In this document: piece by piece, positions 30,112 through 39,421 of the stretch | Position numbering within the stretch: position 1 is the first letter of the stretch | Layout: every line of letters starts with the position of its first letter | Assembly: GCF_963677155.1 (NCBI RefSeq) | Contig: NZ_OY781884.1 | Location: forward strand, 1,482,501-1,546,500 | Origin: an uncultured Draconibacterium sp. | GTDB lineage: Bacteria > Bacteroidota > Bacteroidia > Bacteroidales > Prolixibacteraceae | Direction: 5' to 3' | DNA: 64,000 nucleotides | The notes under the pieces: generated by a model | What the model saw: only the letters and a program-made list of their open reading frames with translations | Database searches by the model: none | What the model was told of the DNA's origin: nothing | Program-made: the position numbers and the translations under genes

Positions 30112-30137
30112 AAAGGCTGCCACATGCAGTCTTTTTT
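30112..30137 (+). terminator. Terminator after the GT2 gene
   Basis: Stem AAAGGCTG / CAGTCTTT (one G-T pair) with T6, 30 bases after the glycosyltransferase stop. Confidence 0.7.
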
Positions 30138-30279
30138 ATTTGCGCACAATCCGCTCCCGAAAGTGAACAATGAACAACAAACAACGTTTGACAAAAGGTT
30201 GCCGAATTTCGTACTGTGCAAACAAGAAGGGTCTCGGCCTATTTTAGTAACTTTGTTATAAATCAAAAATCGAGGGGAA

Positions 30280-31623
30280 ATGAAAACGCTGATTAAAGAC
30301 GCAACAATAGTAAACGAGGGATTAAAATTTAAAGGAAGTGTTTTAATTGATGGTGAAAAAATAGAAAAAATCTTTCCTCATACAATTCCCGCCGATTTTG
30401 ATACCAACCACACCGAAGTTATTGATGCTACCGGGCTATTGCTTATACCCGGAGTAATTGACGACCAGGTACATTTTCGTGAGCCGGGCTTAACCCACAA
30501 AGGCGAAATTGCAACTGAAAGTAAAGCTGCCGCCGCAGGCGGAGTTACCACCTACATGGAAATGCCCAACACCAATCCGCAAGCGGTTACTCAGGAAGAA
30601 CTACAGAAAAAATTTGACAGAGCAGCAGAAGTTTCGGCAGTTAATTATTCGTTTTACATGGGCGCCACCAACGACAACTTGCAGGAAGTACTAAAAACCG
30701 ATCCGACAAAAGTTTGCGGAATAAAAGTTTTTATGGGCTCTTCAACCGGAAATATGTTGGTTAACGACGATAAAACACTGTCGGAGATCTTTAAAAATGC
30801 TCCAACTTTGGTTGCTACCCATTGCGAAGATGAAGCAACTATAAAAGCCAATACCGAAATTGCACGCCAGCGGTATGGCGAAAATGTTCCCATTTCGCGC
30901 CATTGCCATATTCGCAGCGAGGAAGCTTGTTACAAATCATCATCGAAAGCGGTTGAACTGGCCTCGAAATTTGATACCCGTTTGCATATCTTACACCTAA
31001 CTTCAGCAAAAGAGATGAGTCTTTTTTCGCCGGGAAAAGTAAGCGATAAAAAAATTACAGCCGAAGTTTGTGTGCACCACCTTTGGTTCGACGAACGTGA
31101 CTACATTGATTACGGAACACGCATAAAGTGGAATCCGGCGGTAAAATGCGAAAAAGATAAAGTAGCACTTTGGGAAGCCTTGCTGGCCGACAAAATTGAT
31201 GTAATTGCCACCGACCATGCACCACATACTTTAGAGGAAAAGAATAACTCGTACTTTAAAGCTCCGTCGGGCGGACCACTGGTTCAGCACTCGCTGGTTG
31301 CCATGCTAGAACTGAGCAAAAAAGGATTTATCTCGGTAGAAAAAGTAATTGAAAAGATGTGCCATGCTCCGGCTGATCTTTTCCGCGTGAACAAACGTGG
31401 TTACATTCGCGAAGGTTATTTTGCCGACCTTGTTCTCGTTGATCCGAATAAAAGTTGGATTGTTGCACCGGAGAATATTTTATACAAATGTGGGTGGGCG
31501 CCATTTGAGCGAACTGAGTTTTCAAACAAAGTAGTTAGCACTTTTGTAAATGGGTTAAAAGTTTACGACAAGGATCAGATTATTCATACAAATTACGGGC
31601 AGGCAGTTACGTTTAATCTCTAG
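30280..31623 (+). CDS. pyrC: Dihydroorotase
   Basis: Zinc hydrolase of the amidohydrolase family that closes carbamoyl aspartate to dihydroorotate in pyrimidine synthesis. The 447-residue protein has the metal-binding VIDDQVHFREPGLTHKGEI segment (DxHxR), AAAGGVTTYMEMPNT, a candidate carbamate lysine in CGIKVFMGSSTGNMLV, histidines in ATHCEDE and HILHLTSAKE, and the catalytic IATDHAPHTLEEK. The length is that of the class I enzyme typical of Bacteroidota. Allantoinase or dihydropyrimidinase are related but fit the motifs less well. Confidence 0.93.
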   Translation: MKTLIKDATIVNEGLKFKGSVLIDGEKIEKIFPHTIPADFDTNHTEVIDATGLLLIPGVIDDQVHFREPGLTHKGEIATESKAAAAGGVTTYMEMPNTNPQAVTQEELQKKFDRAAEVSAVNYSFYMGATNDNLQEVLKTDPTKVCGIKVFMGSSTGNMLVNDDKTLSEIFKNAPTLVATHCEDEATIKANTEIARQRYGENVPISRHCHIRSEEACYKSSSKAVELASKFDTRLHILHLTSAKEMSLFSPGKVSDKKITAEVCVHHLWFDERDYIDYGTRIKWNPAVKCEKDKVALWEALLADKIDVIATDHAPHTLEEKNNSYFKAPSGGPLVQHSLVAMLELSKKGFISVEKVIEKMCHAPADLFRVNKRGYIREGYFADLVLVDPNKSWIVAPENILYKCGWAPFERTEFSNKVVSTFVNGLKVYDKDQIIHTNYGQAVTFNL

Positions 31624-31720
31624 CCTTAGAATCATTCTAAAATATCCCCCGGTTAAACCTATTACGTATTTATCCGTTTATGACAGCACAACTTATTCGT
31701 TAAATAAGTTACACATTCAT

Positions 31721-31750
31721 AAGGTGGTTTCTTTAATTAGAAATCACCTT
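31721..31750. terminator. Inverted repeat between convergent pyrC and rmuC
   Basis: AAGGTGGTTTCT pairs with AGAAATCACCTT across a six-base loop, between two converging genes. There is no strong T-run on either side, so its terminator role is tentative. Confidence 0.45.
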
Positions 31751-31759
31751 ATTCCGTTG

Positions 31760-33109
31760 TTACTCCTCCAGCATTTTCTGCGGTAATTCTTTGGTAGCTT
31801 TTGCTCCCAGCTTTTTAATATTCTCCACACGACGCACCAGGTTACCAGCACCGGTATGTAATTTATTTACAGCCGACTCGTAGGTCTTCTGAGTGGTTGA
31901 CAGGTTTTTCCCAATAGTTTCCATATCGACAATAAAGCCCACAAACTTATCGTAAAGTGCACCACCCTGTTTTGCAATTTCAATGGCATTTCGGGTTTGG
32001 TTTTCCTGCTGCCAGATTGAAGAAATGGTACGCAAAGTGGCCAACAAAGTCGACGGACTTACAATCACTACTTTCTGATCCCAGGCAAAAGAGAACATTT
32101 CATGGTCTTCCTGAATAGCCACACTAAACGAAGCTTCAATAGGAATAAACAACAGCACAAAATCAGGTGAATTTAACTTACTCGCTGTTTGATAATGTTT
32201 TTCGCTCAGACCTTTAATATGTGTTCGTAAGCTCAAAAGATGCTCTTTTACGAACTTAACTCTCTCCTCTTCGCTTTCAGCATTCACAGCACGTTCGTAG
32301 GCAATCATCGAAACCTTCGAGTCGACAATAATGTGTTTGCTATCCGGAAGGTTGATAACAATATCGGGTTGAATACGCTTGCCTTCCTCTGTAGTATCGC
32401 TAAATTGTTTTTGGTAGCCTTGTTCTCCTTCATTTAATCCTGACCGCTCCAGAATACGTTCCAAAACAACTTCGCCCCAGTTACCTTGTTTTTTCACATC
32501 GCCTTTCAGCGCTTTGGTCAGGTTGTTAGCTTCTTCGCTAATTTTATTATTCAGATCGTATAATTTTTTCAATTCAGCCTTCAAATCGGTCTGATCTTTC
32601 AACCCTTGTTTGTAAGTGTCGTCTACTTTCTTCTCAAAAAGCTGAATTTTTTCTTTCAATGGATTCAATACCTCGCCAATGTTTTTCTGGTTGGCAGCAG
32701 TAAATTTCTCACTGTTTCTCTCCAGAATTTTATTGGCTACATTTTCAAACTCAACCGTCAGTCTCTTCTGTATTTTTTCCAGTTCCTCTTTCTGCTCCGA
32801 TAACTTTTCTTCCTGATTTTTAAACTGCACCTTGGCATTCTCAAGACGCACATTCAAAGCTTTATTTTCTTCGCGATAAACCTGTAGTTCTGCTTTCCAC
32901 TCATCGGCCTCTGTTTTTAACGCATTATAACGTTCCTGCCAAACCAGCCCCTGTTTTTCAATTTCAGCCTTTTGGGCCAAAAACTCACTTTCCTTTTCAT
33001 AAAGCAATTTGCCGGCATCGGCCTGCCCACTTTGCGCTTTCAATTTCAGAAAAAGAAAAGCAACAATTCCTCCAACTACCACACCTGCAACCAGATAAAT
33101 AATTTCCAT
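31760..33109 (-). CDS. rmuC: DNA recombination protein RmuC
   Basis: 449-residue RmuC-family protein, thought to limit inversions at short inverted repeats and related to restriction-type nuclease folds. It has an N-terminal membrane anchor (IIYLVAGVVVGGIVAFLFL), a long coiled coil (about 30-200) and the conserved core GNWGEVVLERILERSGL...DIVINLPDSKHIIVDSKVSMIAYERAV. The C-terminal part has VSPSTLLATLRTISSIWQQENQ. It stands alone between pyrC and ung. Confidence 0.93.
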   Translation of the reverse strand: MEIIYLVAGVVVGGIVAFLFLKLKAQSGQADAGKLLYEKESEFLAQKAEIEKQGLVWQERYNALKTEADEWKAELQVYREENKALNVRLENAKVQFKNQEEKLSEQKEELEKIQKRLTVEFENVANKILERNSEKFTAANQKNIGEVLNPLKEKIQLFEKKVDDTYKQGLKDQTDLKAELKKLYDLNNKISEEANNLTKALKGDVKKQGNWGEVVLERILERSGLNEGEQGYQKQFSDTTEEGKRIQPDIVINLPDSKHIIVDSKVSMIAYERAVNAESEEERVKFVKEHLLSLRTHIKGLSEKHYQTASKLNSPDFVLLFIPIEASFSVAIQEDHEMFSFAWDQKVVIVSPSTLLATLRTISSIWQQENQTRNAIEIAKQGGALYDKFVGFIVDMETIGKNLSTTQKTYESAVNKLHTGAGNLVRRVENIKKLGAKATKELPQKMLEE

Positions 33110-33237
33110 TTTAATTTTATTTGAGTCTTAAAAATACAAAAATGCAAAGAAGCCCAAGGGCTGATGAGAAAAAATAGTTTATTGAATTTTTGGGGCAGTT
33201 AATTTTTCTATTTTTAGGAGAAATTTGTACGTATTTT

Positions 33238-33900
33238 ATGGAGGTTAAAATTGAAGAAGGCTGGAAAAAACAGCTAAAAGAAGAGTTTGAAAAGGATTAT
33301 TTTACAGAGTTAATTGCGTTTGTTCGCGAAGAATATAAAACGCAGCGTATTTACCCTCCCGGGAAACTCATTTTTAATGCTTTTGACCAATGCCCGTTTG
33401 ACAAACTAAAAGTGGTTATCATTGGTCAGGATCCTTACCACGGACCGGGGCAGGCACATGGGCTTTGCTTTTCGGTGAACGATGGCATTCCTTTTCCTCC
33501 AAGTTTACGGAATATTTTTAAGGAGCTGAACAGTGATGTGGGCAAACCAATTCCTAAAACCGGCGATATAACTGAATGGGCACAACAAGGTGTTTTGCTT
33601 ATTAATGCAACACTCACGGTACGTGCACATCAGGCAGGTTCGCACCAAAAAAAGGGATGGGAACAATTTACCGATGCTGTAATTGAAAACATAAACAAGG
33701 AAAAAGAAAATGTGGTTTTTCTGCTTTGGGGAAACTATGCCATTAGCAAGAGTAAGTTTATCGATCAGAACAAACATTTTGTATTAACATCGGTGCATCC
33801 GTCGCCACTTTCGGCAAGCCGCGGATTTTTTGGCAACAAACATTTTAGCCGCACCAACGAATTTCTGGTTTCAAAAGGACTGGAACCGATAAACTGGTAA
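33238..33900 (+). CDS. ung: Uracil-DNA glycosylase
   Basis: Removes uracil from DNA to start base excision repair. From the ATG at 33238 the protein has 220 residues. It contains the water-activating VVIIGQDPYHGPGQAHGLCFSV motif, the uracil-binding GVLLINATLTV, and the HPSPLSASRGFFG loop with its catalytic histidine, all diagnostic of family 1 UDG. An in-frame ATG at 33190 would add 16 hydrophobic residues but does not match the family start (EGWKKQLKEEF is the usual beginning). Confidence 0.96.
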   Translation: MEVKIEEGWKKQLKEEFEKDYFTELIAFVREEYKTQRIYPPGKLIFNAFDQCPFDKLKVVIIGQDPYHGPGQAHGLCFSVNDGIPFPPSLRNIFKELNSDVGKPIPKTGDITEWAQQGVLLINATLTVRAHQAGSHQKKGWEQFTDAVIENINKEKENVVFLLWGNYAISKSKFIDQNKHFVLTSVHPSPLSASRGFFGNKHFSRTNEFLVSKGLEPINW

Positions 33901-33914
33901 AAACGAGGCACAAA

Positions 33915-33945
33915 AAAACCGATCCGTAGACGCCGGACCGGTTTT
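33915..33945. terminator. Bidirectional terminator between ung and KAS III-like gene
   Basis: Stem AAAACCGATCCG / CGGACCGGTTTT, with A-rich sequence before and T-rich after, serves both converging genes. Confidence 0.75.
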
Positions 33946-33967
33946 CAATATCGTAGTGTTTAAATCC

Positions 33968-35050
33968 TTACCACTTATAAACAATGGAATTGATATTCAT
34001 TCCGGCGCCAACCGAGCAGAAAATGGTGTAATCTCCTTCGTTCACCTCATGACCTTCTATTTTTCCTTTAACCACCAAATCAACCAAAGTTGGTACGGTA
34101 GCCGTTGATGAATTCCCCAATTTATTAATACTCATTGGCATAATTCCCTCTGGCACTTCCGTTTGACCGTATAGTTTCAGCACGCCCGCCAAAATAGCTT
34201 CATCCATCTTTTCGTTAGCCTGATGAATGAATATCTTCTTAATATCAGCCAGATCCAGACCTGCTTTTTCAATGCTGTCTTTTACAACTCCCGGCACTGT
34301 TGTTATGGCGTAAACGTATAACTTACGTCCATCCATTTTTATAAACAACTCATCGCTTTCAAAATCGGGATTGCTTGATTCACCCAAAACCAGCAGGTTG
34401 GCATACTTCGCAGAATCAGAGCGACTTGAATGTGACAAAATTCCGATAGGTTCTTCGCTTTCTACAGCTTCAACAACTGTTGCTCCGGCACCATCAGCAT
34501 AAATCATCGAATCGCGGTCGTGCGGATCAGAAATACGCGAAAGCGCATCAGCACCAACAACAACTCCACGCTTTGCCAAACCACTTTTAATGTAGGCATC
34601 AGCGGTAATCAGTCCTTGTGTCCATCCCGGGCAGCCCGATATTACATCATGGCAAAAACAAGCCGGACTTTTAATTTTCAGCTTCATTTTAACCTTGTTG
34701 GCCAAACTTGGCAACGCATCGATTCTGATATTACCATCTAAAATATCGCCAAAATTATGGCATACAATAATAAAATCAAGGCTCTCCATAGAGATTTCGG
34801 CCGTTTTGCAGGCATCTTCAACTGCTAATGCAGCAATATCCGATGTTACCAAATTGCTCTCGATGTAACGGCGTTCTTCAATATTGGTAATCTCTTTTAA
34901 CTTCTGAATAATCTCCTCGTTACTTTTATCCTCAATCTTTTTCTTCGACGGAGTATAAAACTCACTATTCAAGAAATGTGTATTCTTAATTATTTGAGTT
35001 GGAAGCGCACTTCCGGTACCAATAATTCTTGTATATGTCTGCTTTGCCAT
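33968..35050 (-). CDS. 3-oxoacyl-ACP synthase III-like condensing enzyme
   Basis: 360-residue thiolase-fold enzyme of the FabH/KAS III group, which condenses an acyl-CoA with malonyl-ACP. The nucleophile is probably Cys140 in DVISGCPGWTQG. The histidine in KKIFIHQANEKMDEAI and the asparagine in NKLGNSSTATVPTLVDL complete the triad. A second cysteine-rich patch (CFCHD) sits just before the nucleophile. It is not next to other fatty-acid genes, so it may be a specialised paralogue rather than the housekeeping FabH. It is 9 bases upstream of the lpxH-like gene in the same direction. Confidence 0.87.
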   Translation of the reverse strand: MAKQTYTRIIGTGSALPTQIIKNTHFLNSEFYTPSKKKIEDKSNEEIIQKLKEITNIEERRYIESNLVTSDIAALAVEDACKTAEISMESLDFIIVCHNFGDILDGNIRIDALPSLANKVKMKLKIKSPACFCHDVISGCPGWTQGLITADAYIKSGLAKRGVVVGADALSRISDPHDRDSMIYADGAGATVVEAVESEEPIGILSHSSRSDSAKYANLLVLGESSNPDFESDELFIKMDGRKLYVYAITTVPGVVKDSIEKAGLDLADIKKIFIHQANEKMDEAILAGVLKLYGQTEVPEGIMPMSINKLGNSSTATVPTLVDLVVKGKIEGHEVNEGDYTIFCSVGAGMNINSIVYKW

Positions 35051-35059
35051 AATTCGATA

Positions 35060-35821
35060 TTAAGCTTTCGCTTCGTCTTTATATGTCTTTAATTCAAATT
35101 TCTCGCCATCAAATACTCCGTATGAAAACGCTTTTATCCAGTCTCCAAGTATTATAAACCGGGTATTTTCGTTCATTTTTTTGTTTACCAACTTATGCCT
35201 ATGGCCCATTATAAAATAGTCAATAGGATTTGTCTGTAAAAAATCCGCGGCAAATTTATACATTCCTTCGTTATTTGCCATAAAATCTTCGTTATAATCC
35301 GTATTTGATAACCTACTGGATGCTGACCATTTATGTGCAATAGCAAATGCAAAATTAGGATGTAACCGCGAAAAAAGCCATCGCATGGTAGTATTGGTAA
35401 AAATCTTTTTCAGAAAAATATATCCTTTATCTGATGCATCGAGGCCATCGCCGTGAGCCAGAAAAAATCTTTTCCCGTGTATCTCGCGTATAATATAATC
35501 GTGATGAACGTTAATTCCTGTTTCTTCAGCAAGGTAGTCATACACCCACATATCGTGGTTTCCGGTAAAAAAATGCACCGGTATACCTTTATCAGTGAGA
35601 TCGGCCAACCGCCCCAAGATTCGGGTAAATCCGCGCGGAACTACCTTTTTATATTCGTACCAGAAATCGAAAATATCGCCCAGCAGGTACAACTCTTCAA
35701 CATCATCGCGAATATCGTCGAGCCAAGACGCGAATAACAATTCACGTTCGCGGTTGTTAGTTAACGCCGGTGCACCAAGATGTACATCGGAGATGAAATA
35801 TATTTTCCGTTTTTGTGCCAA
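35060..35821 (-). CDS. lpxH: UDP-2,3-diacylglucosamine diphosphatase (LpxH family)
   Basis: Calcineurin-like metallophosphoesterase of 253 residues that cleaves UDP-diacylglucosamine to lipid X in lipid A synthesis. Metal-site motifs are in order: FISDVHLGA, LGDIFDFWYE, TGNHDMWVYDYL, LAHGDGLD and MGHRHK. It lies between the TlpA-like gene (15 bases away) and the KAS III-like gene (9 bases away), in a run of three envelope-related genes. The family also contains LpxH-like phosphatases of unknown substrate. Confidence 0.88.
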   Translation of the reverse strand: MAQKRKIYFISDVHLGAPALTNNRERELLFASWLDDIRDDVEELYLLGDIFDFWYEYKKVVPRGFTRILGRLADLTDKGIPVHFFTGNHDMWVYDYLAEETGINVHHDYIIREIHGKRFFLAHGDGLDASDKGYIFLKKIFTNTTMRWLFSRLHPNFAFAIAHKWSASSRLSNTDYNEDFMANNEGMYKFAADFLQTNPIDYFIMGHRHKLVNKKMNENTRFIILGDWIKAFSYGVFDGEKFELKTYKDEAKA

Positions 35822-35836
35822 ATTACCGGTTTTATT

Positions 35837-36994
35837 CTAGTCGAGTAGATGAGACAGCGCTTTATCCAAAGCCGGCCCTTTAAGATTTTTGGCAACAATT
35901 TCGCCTTCTTCATTCAACAAATAGTTAAACGGAACGCTTTGAATATTATAGACAGTCGCAGCCATTTTACTTCCTTCCATGTCGCCAACATTAATCCAGG
36001 TTAGTTTATCCTGGTCGATAGCATCAACCCATTCGGCTCGGTTTACATCAACACTTACCTGGTAAATCTCGAAACCTTTACGCTTGTATTTTTTGTATGC
36101 TTCTGCCAATACAGGGTTTTGAATACGTGAGCCACGATCAACTGCAGCCCAAAACTGCAGCAAAACAACTTTGCCGCGTAACGACGACAGTGCAACTTCT
36201 TCACCATCAGGATTGGGTAAAACAATATCAGGACTATTATCGCCTTGTTCCTGTATAAACTTTTTCATTTCAGCCGACTGTTTTTCACGAACAATCTGGA
36301 GTGTATTATTGTAAAGCGCCTGCACCTGCTCTGATTTTGGATAGATAGAATTCAAAGCCGAAGCAGCAGTTTTCATTACCTGTAAATCACGAACAATAAA
36401 CGATGGATCTTCGTTACTAAACTTTTGATAGAGAGCCAAAACACTGGCCATTGAAAAAGGATTCTCGCGAACAAAATTGGTAGAGAACTCAATTTGCGCA
36501 TTAACAATTGAGTCGTATTCTTCAGTCCAGCGTGGTCGTACACTATCATAATCAGGATTTCCTTTATACAAATTATCCAACGATCGAATAGAGTCCAGCT
36601 TATGACGGGTTTCTTTCAATTTCGAATCCAGCAATTTCACCTGAGCCGAACCGGGCGAACCGTCAACATTGTATTCGCGACCAAAATTAGCAGCATCAGC
36701 TTCAACAATAACCGTTTCTGCCGAGTCAACCAACAATGTAATAAAACTCTTATTGTTAAGGTTTAGAAGATAAAAGGTAGGAATCCCTGTCATGCCCGAT
36801 ATCTCGAACTCGCCCTTTTTATTGATTTTAGTTTCTGCTATCTTATTTCGTGAAGAAGTGTGTAATTCTTCCAGAATAATTGTTTGGTCTTCGGCGTGCG
36901 TAATTGTACCACGAATTATAAACTCCTTCTCTTTCTTACACCCCCCCAGCAAAAGCATGGCAGTTACTAAAAAAAATAAAACTCTGTATGTCAT
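35837..36994 (-). CDS. TlpA-like lipoprotein lacking the CXXC motif
   Basis: 385-residue lipoprotein (lipobox ending at Cys19, LLGGC). It has an N-terminal DUF4369-like beta domain (about 27-130), a helical middle and a C-terminal thioredoxin fold of the AhpC/TlpA type (about 245-385). At the redox site, where TlpA proteins have WCxxC after the strand KVVLLQFWA, this protein reads WAAVDRGSRIQNP, so both catalytic cysteines are missing (D and S instead). The cis-proline region SVPFNYLLNEEGEIV is kept. It is therefore probably not an oxidoreductase but a binding or structural relative. The family fold is clear; the function is unknown. Confidence 0.85.
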   Translation of the reverse strand: MTYRVLFFLVTAMLLLGGCKKEKEFIIRGTITHAEDQTIILEELHTSSRNKIAETKINKKGEFEISGMTGIPTFYLLNLNNKSFITLLVDSAETVIVEADAANFGREYNVDGSPGSAQVKLLDSKLKETRHKLDSIRSLDNLYKGNPDYDSVRPRWTEEYDSIVNAQIEFSTNFVRENPFSMASVLALYQKFSNEDPSFIVRDLQVMKTAASALNSIYPKSEQVQALYNNTLQIVREKQSAEMKKFIQEQGDNSPDIVLPNPDGEEVALSSLRGKVVLLQFWAAVDRGSRIQNPVLAEAYKKYKRKGFEIYQVSVDVNRAEWVDAIDQDKLTWINVGDMEGSKMAATVYNIQSVPFNYLLNEEGEIVAKNLKGPALDKALSHLLD

Positions 36995-37341
36995 GTTTTT
37001 TTATCTGATTAATTAATCTACCTAAAAGGCATTGTAAACGTGCAAATTGATTTCAAACTTAAGTAATATACCAATAATGCCCGCATTGTATAAAGGCCGT
37101 AAAATTAACAATTTTGCATACATCGAAAATAGCAATCAAAGAAAATAACAATTTTTATCGCTTTAACTGAGCATAAAGGCAATTACAAAAGCATAATTAA
37201 CTCAAACGATTTACCAGAACTCTCTGCTAAATCATAAAAAAGTATTCTTCGGCATATAATTTTACATCGATTCGGCACTACCACTTTAATAGCATTAAAA
37301 TTTTCAATAGGTTTGTAGCGCAAAACATTTATACAAAACCA
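36995..37341. other. Divergent intergenic region upstream of ribF
   Basis: About 350 AT-rich bases between the TlpA-like lipoprotein gene (minus) and ribF (plus). It contains the ribF promoter at 37285-37315. A CAAACTTA (37054-37061) could be a -7 element for the minus-strand gene, without a good -33 partner. No gene is seen. Confidence 0.55.
37285..37315 (+). promoter_or_regulatory. ribF promoter
   Basis: TTTA (37285-37288), 19-base spacer, TAGGTTTG (37308-37315). The -7 is exact and the -33 has one mismatch to TTTG. It lies 26 bases before the GTG start at 37342. Confidence 0.65.
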
Positions 37342-38277
37342 GTGAAGATTCATTATTCGCTCGACGATTTTAATGCCACTAACCCAGTAGTAACCATCGG
37401 AACTTTTGATGGGCTACACAAAGGACATCAATCAGTAATTGAAGAACTAAGACAACTGGCCAGAGACATTAATGGCGAAACGGTGATTTTTACTTTTTAC
37501 CCGCACCCGCGAATTGTTACCTCGCCCAATGATAAAAGCCTTCGTTTACTTACAACCAAAGAGGAAAAAATTAAGCTATTTGAGAAGTTTGGCGTCGATC
37601 ATCTCATTATTTATCCTTTTAACAAAGAATTTGCAGAGCTATCGTATACCGACTTTGTAAAAGATATTTTGGTGAATAAAATAGGTACCCGCTGTTTGGT
37701 TGTAGGGTACGATCACCGCTTTGGCAAAAACCGCGAGGGAGGTTACGAATACCTGCTGAAATGTGCCGAAAAAAACAATTTTACGGTTAATAAAACCGAT
37801 GCTTTATCGGTTGAAGCCGAAAAAGTGAGTTCAACAAAAATAAGGGCAGCACTTCAATCGGGCGATATAAAAAAAGCCAACCAATACCTGGGCTACGAGT
37901 TTACGCTGCACGGAACCGTTGTAAAAGGAATGCAACTTGGCCGAAAACTGGGTTTTCCTACCGCAAATATTGAAGCATCAGATAAATACAAAATTATTCC
38001 GGGTTACGGTGTTTATGCTGTTTTAGTTGAGATTGAAGATAAACAGTATAAAGGAATGCTGAATATTGGTACACGCCCAACCTTTAATAACAATGCCGAC
38101 AACCGAAGTATAGAAGTAAACATTTTTGATTTTTCGGGCGATATGTACGGCGAAAATGTAACACTTATTTTTATCGACAAGATCAGGGAAGAACAGAAAT
38201 TCGCTGGTATTGAGGCTTTGGTTGAACAATTGAAAAGCGATAAAAAAGTAGCCCTTAAAATTCTCAGCGACTACTAA
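37342..38277 (+). CDS. ribF: Bifunctional riboflavin kinase/FAD synthetase
   Basis: Makes FMN and FAD from riboflavin. The 311-residue protein starts with GTG. The N-terminal FAD synthetase domain has the nucleotidyltransferase motif TIGTFDGLHKGHQ (about 19-31), VVGYDHRFGKNREGG and SSTKIR. The C-terminal kinase domain has GRKLGFPTANIE, GVYAV, GMLNIGTRPTF and EVNIFDFSGDMYG. It converges with the EEP nuclease gene and their 3' ends overlap by four bases. Confidence 0.95.
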   Translation: MKIHYSLDDFNATNPVVTIGTFDGLHKGHQSVIEELRQLARDINGETVIFTFYPHPRIVTSPNDKSLRLLTTKEEKIKLFEKFGVDHLIIYPFNKEFAELSYTDFVKDILVNKIGTRCLVVGYDHRFGKNREGGYEYLLKCAEKNNFTVNKTDALSVEAEKVSSTKIRAALQSGDIKKANQYLGYEFTLHGTVVKGMQLGRKLGFPTANIEASDKYKIIPGYGVYAVLVEIEDKQYKGMLNIGTRPTFNNNADNRSIEVNIFDFSGDMYGENVTLIFIDKIREEQKFAGIEALVEQLKSDKKVALKILSDY

Positions 38278-39380
38278 TCTTTCTTTAACAAACTGCAACT
38301 TACGGGCAAATGATCAGACATGCGGTAATCGAGTGTCTTAAAACTGTACGACTCAAATCGGTCGCCATGCAAAATATAATCAATACGAAACGAAGGCAAT
38401 TTCCCAATATAAGTGCGCCCAATACCCTGCCCTGAATTAACAAAAGCATCGGTTAAACCATCGGCTAAAGTGTGGTACGAAAAAGAAACCGGGGTATCGT
38501 TAAAATCGCCACAAACAATTACATTATGAGGCGACTGATCGATGTATTTACGAATTTCGCGCACCTGCCTGGCACGCAACTGAAAAGCCTCTTTAAATTT
38601 TGCCCCCATTTCTTTCACTTCCTCAATGTCTTTTTCCTCATTTATTCCCGGCGATTCAATAATCGAATATTTCGTCGGGTCGATGTGATACGATTGCAGA
38701 TGAACATTGAAAATCCGGACCGTATCCGAATCTATTAACACATCGGTATAAATGGTAATATTTCTGGAATTTTCAAACCGGATCTCCCCCATATTTAAGA
38801 TCGGATAGCGTGTCATGGTAACCGATCCGTAAGTTGTGCTCGATCGTGCAAACTGGTAGTGTTTTATCGATTTCAGATCTTGAACTGTTTGGGCAAGGTT
38901 AAAAATGCTGTTCTTCCGCAAACGAGCTTCCTGCAAACAAATAATATCAGCGTTTTGATCGGCTAAAAAAGAAATAATCTTTGTTGCATTCTCTTTCTGT
39001 GTTCCGCTGGTGTCGGCCACAAAATGTTTTACATTGTAAGAAACGACCTTAATATTTGCCTCATCGCTACTTTTACCTTTTAACTGCATAAAATGAGTGA
39101 AGTACCCCCAGCCAATTAACACCATTCCTCCCGACAAAAGGGCATATCGCGGTTTAAATATAATCCAGAGTACGACAAACAGAAGATTACCCCCCAGCAA
39201 AAACGGGTAAGCCATTCCGAATAACGACGGTAGCCAATACTTATCGGGCGGAATGTACACCGCCAGATACGATACCGCCAACGCGAGGGCCAGCAGCATA
39301 TTGACAAAAAACAGTATTGTACGGAGTGCTTTTCTCAAAATATTGATTAAGTTATCTGCAAAATAAAAAATCGTTTGCAA
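38274..39380 (-). CDS. Membrane-anchored endonuclease/exonuclease/phosphatase family protein
   Basis: 368-residue protein with about three N-terminal membrane helices (residues ~15-95) and an EEP-type catalytic domain. Active-site segments are KVVSYNVKHF, DIICLQEAR, NVHLQSY, VIVCGDFNDTP and a C-terminal SDHLPVSCSL, matching DNase I/exonuclease III-like hydrolases of Bacteroidota. The substrate is unknown and could be nucleic acid or a phosphoester lipid. The C-terminal domain probably faces the outside or the cytoplasm depending on helix count. Confidence 0.88.
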   Translation of the reverse strand: MQTIFYFADNLINILRKALRTILFFVNMLLALALAVSYLAVYIPPDKYWLPSLFGMAYPFLLGGNLLFVVLWIIFKPRYALLSGGMVLIGWGYFTHFMQLKGKSSDEANIKVVSYNVKHFVADTSGTQKENATKIISFLADQNADIICLQEARLRKNSIFNLAQTVQDLKSIKHYQFARSSTTYGSVTMTRYPILNMGEIRFENSRNITIYTDVLIDSDTVRIFNVHLQSYHIDPTKYSIIESPGINEEKDIEEVKEMGAKFKEAFQLRARQVREIRKYIDQSPHNVIVCGDFNDTPVSFSYHTLADGLTDAFVNSGQGIGRTYIGKLPSFRIDYILHGDRFESYSFKTLDYRMSDHLPVSCSLLKKD

Positions 39381-39421
39381 TAATTAACGCTAAAAAATCA
39401 TTTTCATGATGCAGCAGCTGA

